Assembly (NCBI GenBank): GCA_902577905.1
Contig: CACHAQ010000006.1
Span: 1-61,217 of the forward strand
DNA: 61,217 nt
Reading direction: 5' to 3'
DNA from: an uncultured Alphaproteobacteria bacterium
GTDB lineage: Bacteria > Pseudomonadota > Alphaproteobacteria > HIMB59 > GCA-002718135
The notes under the pieces were generated by a model that saw only the letters and a program-made list of their open reading frames with translations, made no database searches and was not told the origin of the DNA. The number at the start of each line of letters is the position of its first letter. Position 1 is the first letter of the stretch. The position numbers and the translations under genes are program-made. This document shows, piece after piece, positions 1 to 8,125 of the stretch.

Positions 1-495
1 ATTCCAACTCATGTAGTAAGACTTCAAAAATACATCAATAAAATTCTCAACACTTAAATCTTCATTTGAATTTAAAATTTTTTCTTTCCATAGTCTTTCA
101 TATTGATAATAATCAAAATTAAAATTTTCTATTTTTTTTGCATCATTAGAAGAATCATCTGTTATTCTTTTAAAAAAAGAAAATTGTTCTGTAATGTAAT
201 AGCCTGATAAAGAAAGTAGATATCTAATAAAATATGGAGATATTATAAAATTCAATTTCTTGTTTCTAAATTTAATATATTTTTTTTTAAAATTATTATT
301 TAAAGAAATATCTCCAAAAAAAGCATCTGATGCTTTCTTAATATTTTTTAAGTCCCTTTCAAAGAATGGTGATAATAGTTTATCATGTGTGGGTATCGAG
401 ATTATATTTGAGTGGCCATCTAAAGATTTAATAATTATTATTTTACCACTCCCAGGAAGGCCAGTTACTATAATTTTAGTGTGTTTTGATTGCAT
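1..495 (-). CDS. P-loop protein, sulfotransferase-like (3' end cut by window)
   Basis: An open frame runs without a stop from an ATG at 495 to the window edge, giving 165 residues of an incomplete protein. Residues 8-18 read IIVTGLPGSGK, a P-loop-like nucleotide or PAPS phosphate loop near the N-terminus. The next segment, SLDGHSNIISIP, resembles the 'LLDGHP..' stretch after the 5'-phosphosulfate loop of bacterial sulfotransferases. The usual Ser/Thr after GK is replaced by Ile, so a classical kinase is less likely. It is divergent from yjbQ with about 60 bp between starts. It lies beside CMP-sugar, aldolase and SDR genes, which fits a role in decorating a surface glycan, but that is inferred. 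A nucleotide-kinase-like or hypothetical P-loop protein is the alternative. Confidence 0.5.
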   Translation of the reverse strand, partial: MQSKHTKIIVTGLPGSGKIIIIKSLDGHSNIISIPTHDKLLSPFFERDLKNIKKASDAFFGDISLNNNFKKKYIKFRNKKLNFIISPYFIRYLLSLSGYYITEQFSFFKRITDDSSNDAKKIENFNFDYYQYERLWKEKILNSNEDLSVENFIDVFLKSYYMSWN

Positions 496-554
496 TATTA
501 TATCTATTAATTTCTTTATTTTATTTTTTTTTTAAGTTAAAGGTATTAATCAAT

Positions 555-995
555 ATGATGGAAGAAATCTCAATTAAAGAAAGCTTTAAACTCTTCAATA
601 ATATAACAGAGATTATTCAAGAAAAGGTAGCAAATTGGAATAAAACCGGTTTAGTCAATATCTTTAGCCAACATACAACATCTTTTGTTCACATTACAGA
701 AGATGAAACGCTTCTACATGCAGACATTAGATTTTTTTTAGATAAAACATTTCCAAAACAAAAACCAGATAATAGAAGGTATCTACATGATTTAATATCC
801 ATAAGGAAAGATGTTCCTGTTGATGAAAGAATAAATGCATTTTCTCATATGCGTGGCTTATTTTTTAGCAACTCAGTTACTGTACCTGTTAAAAATGGAA
901 AGCTTAATATTGGAAAATGGCAATCCATATTTATTGTTGAATTAGATCCAATAAGAGACAGAAAATATATAGTTACATTTTGTGAGTCTAAGTAA
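555..995 (+). CDS. yjbQ: YjbQ/UPF0047 family protein (secondary thiamine-phosphate synthase type)
   Basis: This encodes about 146 residues when started at the ATG at 555. That matches the usual 135-145 aa of the YjbQ (UPF0047) family. The core motif SQHTTSFVHITEDE and the C-terminal GKWQSIFIVELD are diagnostic: family members carry HTTA/S near the N-terminus and a 'G.WQ.i...E.D' near the C-terminus. E. coli YjbQ has weak thiamine-phosphate synthase activity; the physiological role is unsettled. An in-frame start exists upstream at 486, but it would add a hydrophobic low-complexity leader and overlap the divergent gene, so 555 is preferred. The end overlaps the start of the next gene by 14 bp. 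Confidence 0.85.
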   Translation: MMEEISIKESFKLFNNITEIIQEKVANWNKTGLVNIFSQHTTSFVHITEDETLLHADIRFFLDKTFPKQKPDNRRYLHDLISIRKDVPVDERINAFSHMRGLFFSNSVTVPVKNGKLNIGKWQSIFIVELDPIRDRKYIVTFCESK

Positions 996-1674
996 AGATA
1001 AAATAAAATTTTTCATAATAATTAAAGAAAACTCTGAGAGGATTAAAAATAAAAATTTCAGAACTTTAAATAAAATGCCATTATATATGAATTTAGTTAA
1101 TCAACTTATTAAAGAAAATTTATATATAGATACTGATAGTGATAAAATTTTCAATCATATTAATAAATTAAACAAAAAAAATATAGTTTGCTATAAAAGG
1201 GACAAAAAATATATTGAGCTTGAAAAATCAAAAAAATTTAAAATAAGTCCAGTATATTTACTAATTCAAAATTTTTTAGATAATTATTGTAATGATAATG
1301 ATATTATTGTTACAACTCATGTCACATCCCCATTTATAAAAAAGAATACAATATATAACGCTATAGAATATTTAAGGAAAGGATATGATAGTGTATCAGC
1401 AGCAACCCTTCATTATGAATTTGGACTGTTAAAGAATAAAAAAAAGTATAGTAGAATAAATTTTAATGAAAAGATTGTAAATAAAACTCAAGACTTAAAC
1501 CCTGTTATACTTCTTAATGGAGCTTTTTTTATATTTACAAAAAAAATTTTTTTAAAATATAAGTCTAGATATTCTAAGAAACATTATTACTATGAAATTA
1601 AATATCCAGAGTCAATTGATATAAATTATCACGAAGATTTATTAATGGCAAGAGATCATGCAAAAAAGAATTAA
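982..1674 (+). CDS. Acylneuraminate cytidylyltransferase-like protein (CMP-sugar synthetase)
   Basis: This 230-residue protein is the normal length for the NeuA/KdsB-like nucleotidyltransferase family, which activates a 2-keto sugar acid with CTP to give a CMP-sugar for a glycosyltransferase. Its N-terminus (FFIIIKENSERIKNKNFRTL) is a diverged form of the family loop 'I.AR.GS.RI..KN...L'. The central TTHVTSPF and the late LNGAFFIF and HEDLLMAR segments fit the family. The first Arg of the loop is changed (KENSERI), so substrate range may differ. The GTG start at 982 is chosen because the nucleotide-binding loop begins only about 10 residues in. It overlaps yjbQ by 14 bp and the following aldolase by 17 bp, indicating one operon. 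No neuB is visible. Confidence 0.75.
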   Translation: MSLSKDKIKFFIIIKENSERIKNKNFRTLNKMPLYMNLVNQLIKENLYIDTDSDKIFNHINKLNKKNIVCYKRDKKYIELEKSKKFKISPVYLLIQNFLDNYCNDNDIIVTTHVTSPFIKKNTIYNAIEYLRKGYDSVSAATLHYEFGLLKNKKKYSRINFNEKIVNKTQDLNPVILLNGAFFIFTKKIFLKYKSRYSKKHYYYEIKYPESIDINYHEDLLMARDHAKKN

Positions 1675-2611
1675 AATTTTAGACTGCACTCTTAGAGATG
1701 GTGGTTTTCAAAATAATTTTAATTGGAAAGATAATTTTGTTAATGAATATATATCTCTTACAAATAAATTACCTCTTAATTTTATTGAATTAGGTTATTG
1801 GAAACAAAAAAATAAAAGCGAAAATAAATTTTATAATCTAAATTTACAAAGAGTAGAAAAATATAAGAAAAAAAGTAATAAAAAAATTTCTGTGATGGCA
1901 GATTTTCATTATTCAACAAAAAATATTTATGATTTTCCTCAAAAAAAACATGGGATAGTTTCATTAATAAGAGTAACTTCAAGGTTAGAAGATTTTAAAG
2001 ATTCAGTTAAATTTATAAATCAATTAAAAGATTTTTCTAAATTAAAAATATCACTTAATATATTTAATTTTTCAAATTATAATAATAATGAAATAATTAA
2101 AATATGTAATTATTTAAAAACACATTGTAATTCTGATTTTTTATATTTTGCTGACACTCATGGTAATCTGGATTTTAATACTAATAATAAAAAGAGGAAT
2201 GTGATTTTTAGAAATGTTTCTAAATTGAAGCAAAATATTGGTTTTCATTTCCATGACAATATAGGTCGTGCATTTTCAAATTATGTATATTGTAAAAATA
2301 ATAATTATGATCTTTTTGACAGCACTATTTTTGGTATTGGTAGAGGTGGAGGAAATTTAAGAACTGAGCAAATAATTAGTAAAAATTATAATTTGATTTC
2401 TGAATTCATAGATAAATATAAAAAAGAATTATATGTGAAAGAAAATATTTATTGTTTTGTTACTGGAAAATTAGGAGTTTCAAATTTATATGCTAATGCA
2501 GCTTATAATAAAAAAATTGATTTAAAAAAATTTACTTTTTTTTGTAAAAAACTTAGTAAATATGAAAAAAATAATTTTAACATAACAACTTTTAATAAAA
2601 TATATGAATAA
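1658..2611 (+). CDS. DRE-TIM/HMGL-like aldolase
   Basis: The 317-residue protein opens with KILDCTLRDGGFQNNFNW, the 'D.TLRDG' metal/substrate motif of the DRE-TIM metallolyase superfamily (HMG-CoA lyase, 4-hydroxy-2-oxovalerate aldolase). It also has a HFHDN metal-binding His-x-His and the glycine-rich GIGRGGGNLRTEQ near residue 225. Superfamily members make or break C-C bonds next to a carbonyl using a divalent metal. It is placed between a CMP-sugar synthetase (17-bp overlap) and an SDR (8-bp overlap). This suggests it builds a carbohydrate precursor rather than degrading aromatics, since no aldehyde dehydrogenase partner is present. That pathway assignment is inference. Base composition is more AT-rich than the housekeeping genes downstream. 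Confidence 0.75.
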   Translation: MQKRIKILDCTLRDGGFQNNFNWKDNFVNEYISLTNKLPLNFIELGYWKQKNKSENKFYNLNLQRVEKYKKKSNKKISVMADFHYSTKNIYDFPQKKHGIVSLIRVTSRLEDFKDSVKFINQLKDFSKLKISLNIFNFSNYNNNEIIKICNYLKTHCNSDFLYFADTHGNLDFNTNNKKRNVIFRNVSKLKQNIGFHFHDNIGRAFSNYVYCKNNNYDLFDSTIFGIGRGGGNLRTEQIISKNYNLISEFIDKYKKELYVKENIYCFVTGKLGVSNLYANAAYNKKIDLKKFTFFCKKLSKYEKNNFNITTFNKIYE

Positions 2612-3296
2612 ATCTAAAATTTTTATTACCGGTATAAATTCAGGACTAGGAAAAAATTTATATCAGTGTTTTAGTTCTAAATATGATGTATATGGTTTAA
2701 CTAAGAAAAGTAATAATATTGACAATATATATAGTGTTGATTTTAATAATATTCCTAAATTAAAAAAAAAATTACAGGTTTTTTCTTCTATAAAAAAAAT
2801 TGATATAATTATATTAAATGCAGGAATCTTAGGTAAAATAAAAAAAACAAAGGATATTTCATTAAATGAAATTCAAAAAAGTTTAAATATAAATTTCATT
2901 TCAAATAAGATCATAATAGATTACTTTCTTAATAAAAAAATTAAACTAGGACTTGTTATTGGCATTTCTTCAGGGGCCGCATTAAATATTAAAGAAGGCT
3001 GGCTAAATTATACTGTTTCAAAAAGTTCTTTCAAATTTTTACTCGATTCATATTCCAAAGATTACAAAAAAATTAAATTTATTAATATTAACCCTGGGCC
3101 GATGGATACAGAAATGCAAACAAAAATCAGAAAAATCAATAAAAGAGAATTTAAATCTCTTAAAATTTTTCATCAGCTGTATAAAGATAAAAAATTAAAT
3201 AGCACTGAGCAAGTAGCAAAATATATTTTTAAAAATATTATAAATTTTAAAGATTTAGATAATGGTTCATTTATAGATATAAGAGATAAATTATAA
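2604..3296 (+). CDS. SDR family NAD(P)-dependent oxidoreductase
   Basis: This 230-residue protein is a classical short-chain dehydrogenase. It has the cofactor loop ITGINSGLG at residues 8-16, LNAG near residue 72, a serine before the active site (GISSGAA), and the catalytic YTVSKS (Tyr-x-x-x-Lys). INPGPMDTEM follows as the typical 'PG...T' loop. It probably reduces a keto group on the sugar-like product of the neighbouring aldolase or CMP-sugar enzyme; the substrate cannot be read from the sequence. The start overlaps the aldolase by 8 bp, so it is the last gene of this small operon. A non-coding stretch with inverted repeats follows. Confidence 0.85.
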   Translation: MNKSKIFITGINSGLGKNLYQCFSSKYDVYGLTKKSNNIDNIYSVDFNNIPKLKKKLQVFSSIKKIDIIILNAGILGKIKKTKDISLNEIQKSLNINFISNKIIIDYFLNKKIKLGLVIGISSGAALNIKEGWLNYTVSKSSFKFLLDSYSKDYKKIKFININPGPMDTEMQTKIRKINKREFKSLKIFHQLYKDKKLNSTEQVAKYIFKNIINFKDLDNGSFIDIRDKL

Positions 3297-3659
3297 AATT
3301 TGGCTAAGATCATTTATAACCCCTTCTCTACTTGAAACTTGTGTAATACTTATAAGCAAAATTTTGTTACTCAATAAGTAAATAACTCAGTTCACGATAA
3401 TTAGTAATCAGATTTTGTAAATAATTCCGAATACTTTTAGGATTATTTACGAGGTAAGTAAATCCCATTAGGTTAGGATATTAGCACATAAAACCGGTGG
3501 TTCCCATATGTATCACTTTATTATATAATCTCACTTAATCCCATGATATAAAGTTACCAACAAAGTGAAGAGATAAATCAATTTGGGATACAGATTATTT
3601 GTTGTAATCGTTGGTTAATTTTATTATGAAAAGATCATAGTGATAACGAAACTTGAACA
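3297..3659. other. 363-bp gene-free region with inverted repeats
   Basis: No credible ORF is seen on either strand. The region is visibly less AT-rich than the genes to its left. It carries a perfect 8-9 bp inverted repeat (GTAAATAAT at 3417-3425 with ATTATTTAC at 3442-3450). Further complementary pieces include ATCCCA near 3462 with TGGGAT near 3592, and TCACTT near 3530 with AAGTGA near 3566. Repeated TCCCAT words also occur. It could hold a structured small RNA, an old recombination junction beside the tRNA, or gene debris. I searched by eye for tmRNA tag, RNase P and SRP RNA landmarks and found none. Confidence 0.4.
3417..3450. repeat. Inverted repeat (stem-loop) in the gene-free region
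   Basis: The arms GTAAATAAT and ATTATTTAC are exact reverse complements, with an additional G+C pair or two closing a loop of about 12 nt. No U-tract follows either arm, so it is not a standard rho-independent terminator. Confidence 0.6.
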
Positions 3660-3751
3660 GGAGAGATGGGTGAGTGGCTTAAACCACAGGTTTGCTAAAC
3701 CTGCGAAGGAAGTAATTCCTTCCGAGGGTTCGAATCCCTCTCTCTCCGCCA
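3660..3751 (+). tRNA. tRNA-Ser (anticodon GCU)
   Basis: The acceptor stem GGAGAGA (3660-3666) pairs with TCTCTCC (3741-3747), followed by discriminator G and an encoded CCA at 3749-3751. The anticodon loop TTGCTAA (anticodon GCT at 3694-3696) is closed by CAGGT/ACCTG. The extra arm is long (GAAGGAAGTAATTCCTTC), as in class II serine tRNAs. The T arm AGGG-TTCGAAT-CCCT is intact. dapA begins only 6 nt after the CCA. Confidence 0.95.
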
Positions 3752-3757
3752 CATAAA

Positions 3758-4630
3758 ATGTTTAAAGGAAGTATACCTGCAGTTATAACTCCGTTTGATG
3801 GCAACGATGTTGATTATGATTCTTTAGGCAAAGTTTTAAAATACCTCATTGATAATGGATCTAATGGATTGGTGCCATGTGGTACAACTGGGGAGTCACC
3901 TACGTTGTCACATGATGAACATAAGAAAATAATAGAAGAAACAATTAGAATTGCAGATAAAAAAATTCCTGTTATAGCTGGAACTGGATCAAATAATACA
4001 CTTGAAGCTATTGAATATACTAAACACGCTGAAAAATCTGGAGCTGATGCAGCTTTAATTGTAACTCCTTATTATAATAAACCAACTCAGTCTGGATTAT
4101 ATGAGCATTTTAAAAAAATTTCTGATGAAACTAATATTCCAATAATAATCTATAATATTCCTGGTAGATCAATTGTTGATATGTCAATTGATACAATGAT
4201 TGAATTATCAAAAGTGAAAAATATAATTGGTGTCAAAGATGCAACAAATGATTTATTTAGACCACTACTAACAAGGAAAAAAATGCAAAATAATTTTTGC
4301 TACCTATCTGGAGAGGATGGAACAGCTTTGGCTTATCTTGCTCAAGGTGGTAGTGGTTGTATCTCGGTAACAGCTAATGTAGCTCCTAAGTTGTGTTCAG
4401 AAATGCATTCTGCTTGGCAAAAAGGTAACATTATAAAATCTCAAGAAATTAATCTGAAATTATCTTCATTACATGAAGCTTTATTTATAGAGTCTAGTCC
4501 TGGACCAGTAAAATATGCAGCATCGTTACTTGGTTTATGTAATGAAAATACGAGACTTCCACTTTCTGAAATAAAAGAAAATACAAAAAAAGTAGTTAAA
4601 AGATGCCTTCAAGAACTAAATCTTTTATAA
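3758..4630 (+). CDS. dapA: 4-hydroxy-tetrahydrodipicolinate synthase
   Basis: This 290-residue protein matches the DapA length. The enzyme condenses pyruvate with aspartate semialdehyde in the lysine/diaminopimelate pathway. Visible landmarks are PCGTTGES (residues 40-47), YYNKPTQSGL, the active-site Tyr in IIYNIPGR (Y132, R137) and the Schiff-base lysine in GVKDATND (K160). The start ATG lies 6 nt after the CCA of tRNA-Ser. There is no room for a promoter or a normal Shine-Dalgarno outside the tRNA, so it is probably co-transcribed with, and processed from, the tRNA transcript. The stop codon abuts the smpB start. Confidence 0.97.
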   Translation: MFKGSIPAVITPFDGNDVDYDSLGKVLKYLIDNGSNGLVPCGTTGESPTLSHDEHKKIIEETIRIADKKIPVIAGTGSNNTLEAIEYTKHAEKSGADAALIVTPYYNKPTQSGLYEHFKKISDETNIPIIIYNIPGRSIVDMSIDTMIELSKVKNIIGVKDATNDLFRPLLTRKKMQNNFCYLSGEDGTALAYLAQGGSGCISVTANVAPKLCSEMHSAWQKGNIIKSQEINLKLSSLHEALFIESSPGPVKYAASLLGLCNENTRLPLSEIKENTKKVVKRCLQELNLL

Positions 4631-5077
4631 ATGAAAATAGTAGCTTCTAACAATAGAGCTAATTATAATTTTTCAATTACCAATAAAATAGAAGCAGGAA
4701 TTGTATTAACTGGCTCTGAAGTAAAATCTTTACGCATTAATACAGGGTCGATACGAGGTTCATATATAATAGAACAAAATGGTGAACTTTGGCTTTCAAA
4801 TTCTTTTATAAAAAAATATCAAAATTCAAGTGACAATAATTATGACCCAAATAGAAACAGAAAATTATTAGTAAAAAAGAAAGAATTTAACAAAATTTCT
4901 GGATCAATAAAACAAGGTGGTTATTCTATAGTTCCGATTTCATTATATTTTTCTGAAAAGGGTATAGCAAAACTATCTTGCGGAATTGGAAAAGGTAAGA
5001 AAATAATAGACAAAAGAGAGTCTATAAAAAAAAGGGATTGGAACTTAAAAAAACAAAGATTATTAAAAAAAAATTAA
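4631..5077 (+). CDS. smpB: SsrA-binding protein SmpB
   Basis: The 148-residue protein carries the SmpB signature from the start: NNRANYNFSITNKIEAGIVLTGSEVKSLR, then GSIRGSYI and the C-terminal KKRDW segment that enters the ribosomal mRNA channel. SmpB binds tmRNA and delivers it to stalled ribosomes (trans-translation). It starts at the base after the dapA stop, so the two are translationally coupled. No tmRNA gene could be recognised in the window. Confidence 0.95.
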   Translation: MKIVASNNRANYNFSITNKIEAGIVLTGSEVKSLRINTGSIRGSYIIEQNGELWLSNSFIKKYQNSSDNNYDPNRNRKLLVKKKEFNKISGSIKQGGYSIVPISLYFSEKGIAKLSCGIGKGKKIIDKRESIKKRDWNLKKQRLLKKN

Positions 5078-5115
5078 CTATTTACTTTTAAAATTTGATC
5101 ACTATAAGCCATTTC

Positions 5116-5562
5116 ATGGCTAGAATAACTGTTGAAGATTGTATTGATAAATTTCCCAGCAGATTTGAATTAGTATTGATAGCATCTAATAGAGCTAGAA
5201 AACTATATTCTGGAGAAAAACCAACAGTAGATATAGATAATGACAAAAACACTGTAATTGCTCTTAGAGAGATTGCTGATGAAACTCTTACAAAGGAACA
5301 ATTAAAGAATAATTTAATCGAAGAATATCAAACTAGTACATTTACCGAAGATGACATTAGTGAAATTGAAGATAGTATTAATGATAACTCTGAAGAAGGT
5401 GAGACTAATATTTCTGAAAAAATTGAAACTAATATTGTTGAAGATCAAGTATATAATACTAACAAAGATCAACCTGAAGGCAATGATAAATTAAAAGACG
5501 AAGAATCTAGAGTAGTTTTGGAAGATAATCCTACAAGCTTATCAGATGAAAATAAAGAATAA
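5116..5562 (+). CDS. rpoZ: RNA polymerase subunit omega, with long acidic tail
   Basis: The ATG at 5116 gives [20 protein letters not shown], the standard omega N-terminus, so an upstream in-frame TTG at 5095 is rejected. Residues 1-60 hold the conserved omega fold that wraps the beta-prime C-terminus and helps RNA polymerase assembly; in many bacteria omega also helps bind ppGpp. Residues from about 75 to 148 form a tail very rich in Glu, Asp and Asn, with no recognisable fold and longer than the tails I would expect. The rsh gene for ppGpp metabolism follows 50 bp downstream, a conserved alphaproteobacterial pairing. Confidence 0.93.
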   Translation: MARITVEDCIDKFPSRFELVLIASNRARKLYSGEKPTVDIDNDKNTVIALREIADETLTKEQLKNNLIEEYQTSTFTEDDISEIEDSINDNSEEGETNISEKIETNIVEDQVYNTNKDQPEGNDKLKDEESRVVLEDNPTSLSDENKE

Positions 5563-5612
5563 AATCTATAGAAAAGTAAAATTTTATTAAAGTAAATAAT
5601 TATAAATTATTT

Positions 5613-7736
5613 ATGGTGAAAGAAATTCATAAAGAACTAGAATTGATTACTTCTTATCTTAGCCCTGAAGAAAAAATCAAAGTTAAGCATGCTCTTAAAA
5701 TTAGTGAAAAAGCACATAGTAACCAACTGAGAAAATCTGGTGACCCTTTTATTACTCACCCATTAGAAGTAGCTAAAATTTTAACATCAATAAAGCTAGA
5801 TGCTGATTCAATAGTTGCTGGTCTACTGCATGATACTTTAGAAGATACAAATTTAAATATTAATGAAATAAATATAAATTTTGGTTCTGAAATAGTTGAA
5901 CTAGTTGAGGGACTTACAAAAATAAAAAAATATTCATTGAAGGTAAAAAATCAAAAATTTGGTGAAAATTACAAAAAATTGATTTTAGCTACAACTAAAG
6001 ATCTTAGAGTAATTTTAGTAAAATTAGCTGATAGATTACATAATATGAGAACAATTAAATTTATAAAAGATACAAATAAAAAAACAAAAATTGCTTTAGA
6101 AACATTAGAAGTTTTTGCTCCTTTAGCTCAAAGATTAGGCATGAAAGAATGGCAGGATGAGTTAGAGGATATTTCTTTTGAAGTGATTAATCCTGATGCT
6201 AAAAAAACAATTATCGAAAGATTGGAATATTTAAAATCAAAAGATGATAATATTATAGATGAAATAAGATACGATTTAAAAAATATTTTCTTTCAAGAGG
6301 ATTTATTTTGTAAAGTAGAGGGTAGAATTAAATCTCCATACTCAATATGGAATAAGATAAAAAATAAAAATATTTCTTTTGAACAACTTTCAGATATTAT
6401 GGCTTTTAGAGTTATTACCAATTCAACCAGAGAATGTTATAGATGTCTTGGTATAATTCACAGACGATATCCATATATTCAAGGAAGATTTAAAGATTTT
6501 ATCTCAGCCCCAAAATCAAATGGTTATAGAGCTCTTCACACATCAGTAATGGGGCCTAAAAACAAAAAAATTGAAATTCAATTTAGGTCAAATATTATGG
6601 ATCAAATTGCTGATTTTGGTATTGCATCTCATTGGAAATATAAAGATCCAAAAAAAATCAAAGAAAAAGATGCAAAAGAATATAAGTGGGTCTATGATTT
6701 AGTTGATTCAATGAACTCTTCAGTTTCTCAGGATGAATTAATTCAAAATTCTAAGCTAAAAGTATTCCAGAATGATATTTTTGTATTTACACCTAAAGGA
6801 GATTTAATAGAATTGCCTAAAAATGCAACTCCAATAGACTTCGCTTATGCTATTCATAGTCAAATCGGTGATAAGTGTGTAGCTGCAAAAATAAATGATA
6901 AGTTACAACCCCTAAAAACAATGTTAAAAAATGGTGATCAAATAGAGATTATTACATCAGAAACCTCACAACCTTCACCTCTTTGGCAAAGATTTGCAGT
7001 AACAACTAAAGTTAAATCACAACTTAGAAGATTTTTTAGATTTAAAAAAAGAGAAGAACATATAATTTTTGGAAGAGAGATATTAATAAATTATTTTCAA
7101 AAAGAAAATTATGAATTTAATAAATTTACTGAACAAAAAATATTGGATGATTATAAATATAAATCAATAAATGATTTATATGCCTTAATCGGCTCAGGTG
7201 AAATTACAGCACTTTCTGTAATTAAAAAAATTTATCCTGAGTATAGTTATATTCCAGTTTCAAAATTTAATGAAAATACTCAAAATCCTATAAAATTAAA
7301 AGGATTAACTGCTGGAATGTCATATCATTTGGCTGGTTGTTGTTCTCCCTTAAAAGGAGATAGCATCGTTGGTATAGTAACTGCAGGAATTGGTGTTGCA
7401 GTTCACACCATTGATTGTGACACACTTACATCATATCAAGATGCTCCAGATAGATGGCTAAATATCTCTTGGGATAATCAAAGTAATTTAGAGACAGTAT
7501 CAAATGCAAGAATTGTTGTTGTATTATTTAATAAACCGGGAAGTCTTGGAAAAGTTACAACGGTTATTGCAAAAAATAATGGTAACATTTCAAATATTCT
7601 TTTTTCAGTAAGGAAACCTGATTTTTTTGAGATTATAATAGACATTGAGGTAAGAGACGCTAATCATTTACAAAATATAATTGCAGCATTAAGAATGGAA
7701 AAGGAAGTATCTTCTTTAGAGAGATTAAAAGGTTAA
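5613..7736 (+). CDS. rsh: Bifunctional (p)ppGpp synthetase/hydrolase (RelA/SpoT homologue)
   Basis: This 707-residue protein has the full Rsh layout. The HD hydrolase domain has H49 in FITHPLEVA and H73-D74 in LLHDTLEDT. The synthetase domain has the RFKD motif at residues 292-295 and KSNGYRALH. A TGS domain begins near residue 387 (KVFQNDIFVFTPKGD), and an ACT domain lies at the C-terminus (residues about 630-707). The RxKD motif and intact HD residues indicate a bifunctional enzyme rather than a RelA-type synthetase alone. It controls the stringent response to amino-acid and other starvation. It is followed 2 bp later by acpS; pdxJ, often found between them in relatives, is absent. Confidence 0.95.
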   Translation: MVKEIHKELELITSYLSPEEKIKVKHALKISEKAHSNQLRKSGDPFITHPLEVAKILTSIKLDADSIVAGLLHDTLEDTNLNINEININFGSEIVELVEGLTKIKKYSLKVKNQKFGENYKKLILATTKDLRVILVKLADRLHNMRTIKFIKDTNKKTKIALETLEVFAPLAQRLGMKEWQDELEDISFEVINPDAKKTIIERLEYLKSKDDNIIDEIRYDLKNIFFQEDLFCKVEGRIKSPYSIWNKIKNKNISFEQLSDIMAFRVITNSTRECYRCLGIIHRRYPYIQGRFKDFISAPKSNGYRALHTSVMGPKNKKIEIQFRSNIMDQIADFGIASHWKYKDPKKIKEKDAKEYKWVYDLVDSMNSSVSQDELIQNSKLKVFQNDIFVFTPKGDLIELPKNATPIDFAYAIHSQIGDKCVAAKINDKLQPLKTMLKNGDQIEIITSETSQPSPLWQRFAVTTKVKSQLRRFFRFKKREEHIIFGREILINYFQKENYEFNKFTEQKILDDYKYKSINDLYALIGSGEITALSVIKKIYPEYSYIPVSKFNENTQNPIKLKGLTAGMSYHLAGCCSPLKGDSIVGIVTAGIGVAVHTIDCDTLTSYQDAPDRWLNISWDNQSNLETVSNARIVVVLFNKPGSLGKVTTVIAKNNGNISNILFSVRKPDFFEIIIDIEVRDANHLQNIIAALRMEKEVSSLERLKG

Positions 7737-7738
7737 AT

Positions 7739-8125
7739 ATGATTTATGGTAATGGAATTGATATTATTGATATTCACAGAATAAGAAAAGTAATTGATAA
7801 ATATGGAAATAAATTTAAAAAAAGATGTTTCAGTATTGCTGAAATAGAAAGATCAGAAAATAGATTAAATTCAGTGGAGTCATATGCAAAAAGATATGCT
7901 GCTAAAGAGGCTTGCGCCAAAGCCTTAGGCACGGGTTTAGCCAGAGGTGTATTTTGGAAAGATATTGAAGTTGAAAATAATCGATATGGCAAACCATTTA
8001 TAAAACTTCATGGTAAAGCAAAAGAAATTTATAAAAATATGAATAAAAATTCAAATACACAAATTGAAATTTCACTTTCTGATGAAAAAAAATATGCATT
8101 AGCAAACGTAACCATTTATGACTAA
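7739..8125 (+). CDS. acpS: Holo-[acyl-carrier-protein] synthase
   Basis: The 128-residue protein starts with IYGNGIDIIDIHRI (the 'G.DIv.i.Ri' motif with the Mg-binding Asp) and contains RYAAKEACAKALGTG, the second AcpS signature. It transfers phosphopantetheine from CoA to acyl carrier protein, activating it for fatty acid synthesis. It is two bases after rsh and overlaps lepB by 8 bp in the same operon. Confidence 0.95.
   Translation: MIYGNGIDIIDIHRIRKVIDKYGNKFKKRCFSIAEIERSENRLNSVESYAKRYAAKEACAKALGTGLARGVFWKDIEVENNRYGKPFIKLHGKAKEIYKNMNKNSNTQIEISLSDEKKYALANVTIYD

Noticed and set aside
260-535. Plus-strand ORF at the left edge
   Set aside because: It is antisense to the P-loop gene at 1-495, which has a clear motif and no stop; the plus ORF is low-complexity hydrophobic sequence.
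486-554. Upstream start for yjbQ
   Set aside because: It adds a hydrophobic leader absent from the family and overlaps the divergent gene; the ATG at 555 gives the normal length.
3297-3659. tmRNA, RNase P RNA or SRP RNA in the gene-free region beside smpB
   Set aside because: No tag peptide codons, no T-arm with CCA end, and none of the conserved RNase P or SRP core sequences were found on either strand.
5095-5115. TTG start for rpoZ
   Set aside because: The ATG at 5116 gives the universal MARITVEDC start; the extra seven codons are not family-like.
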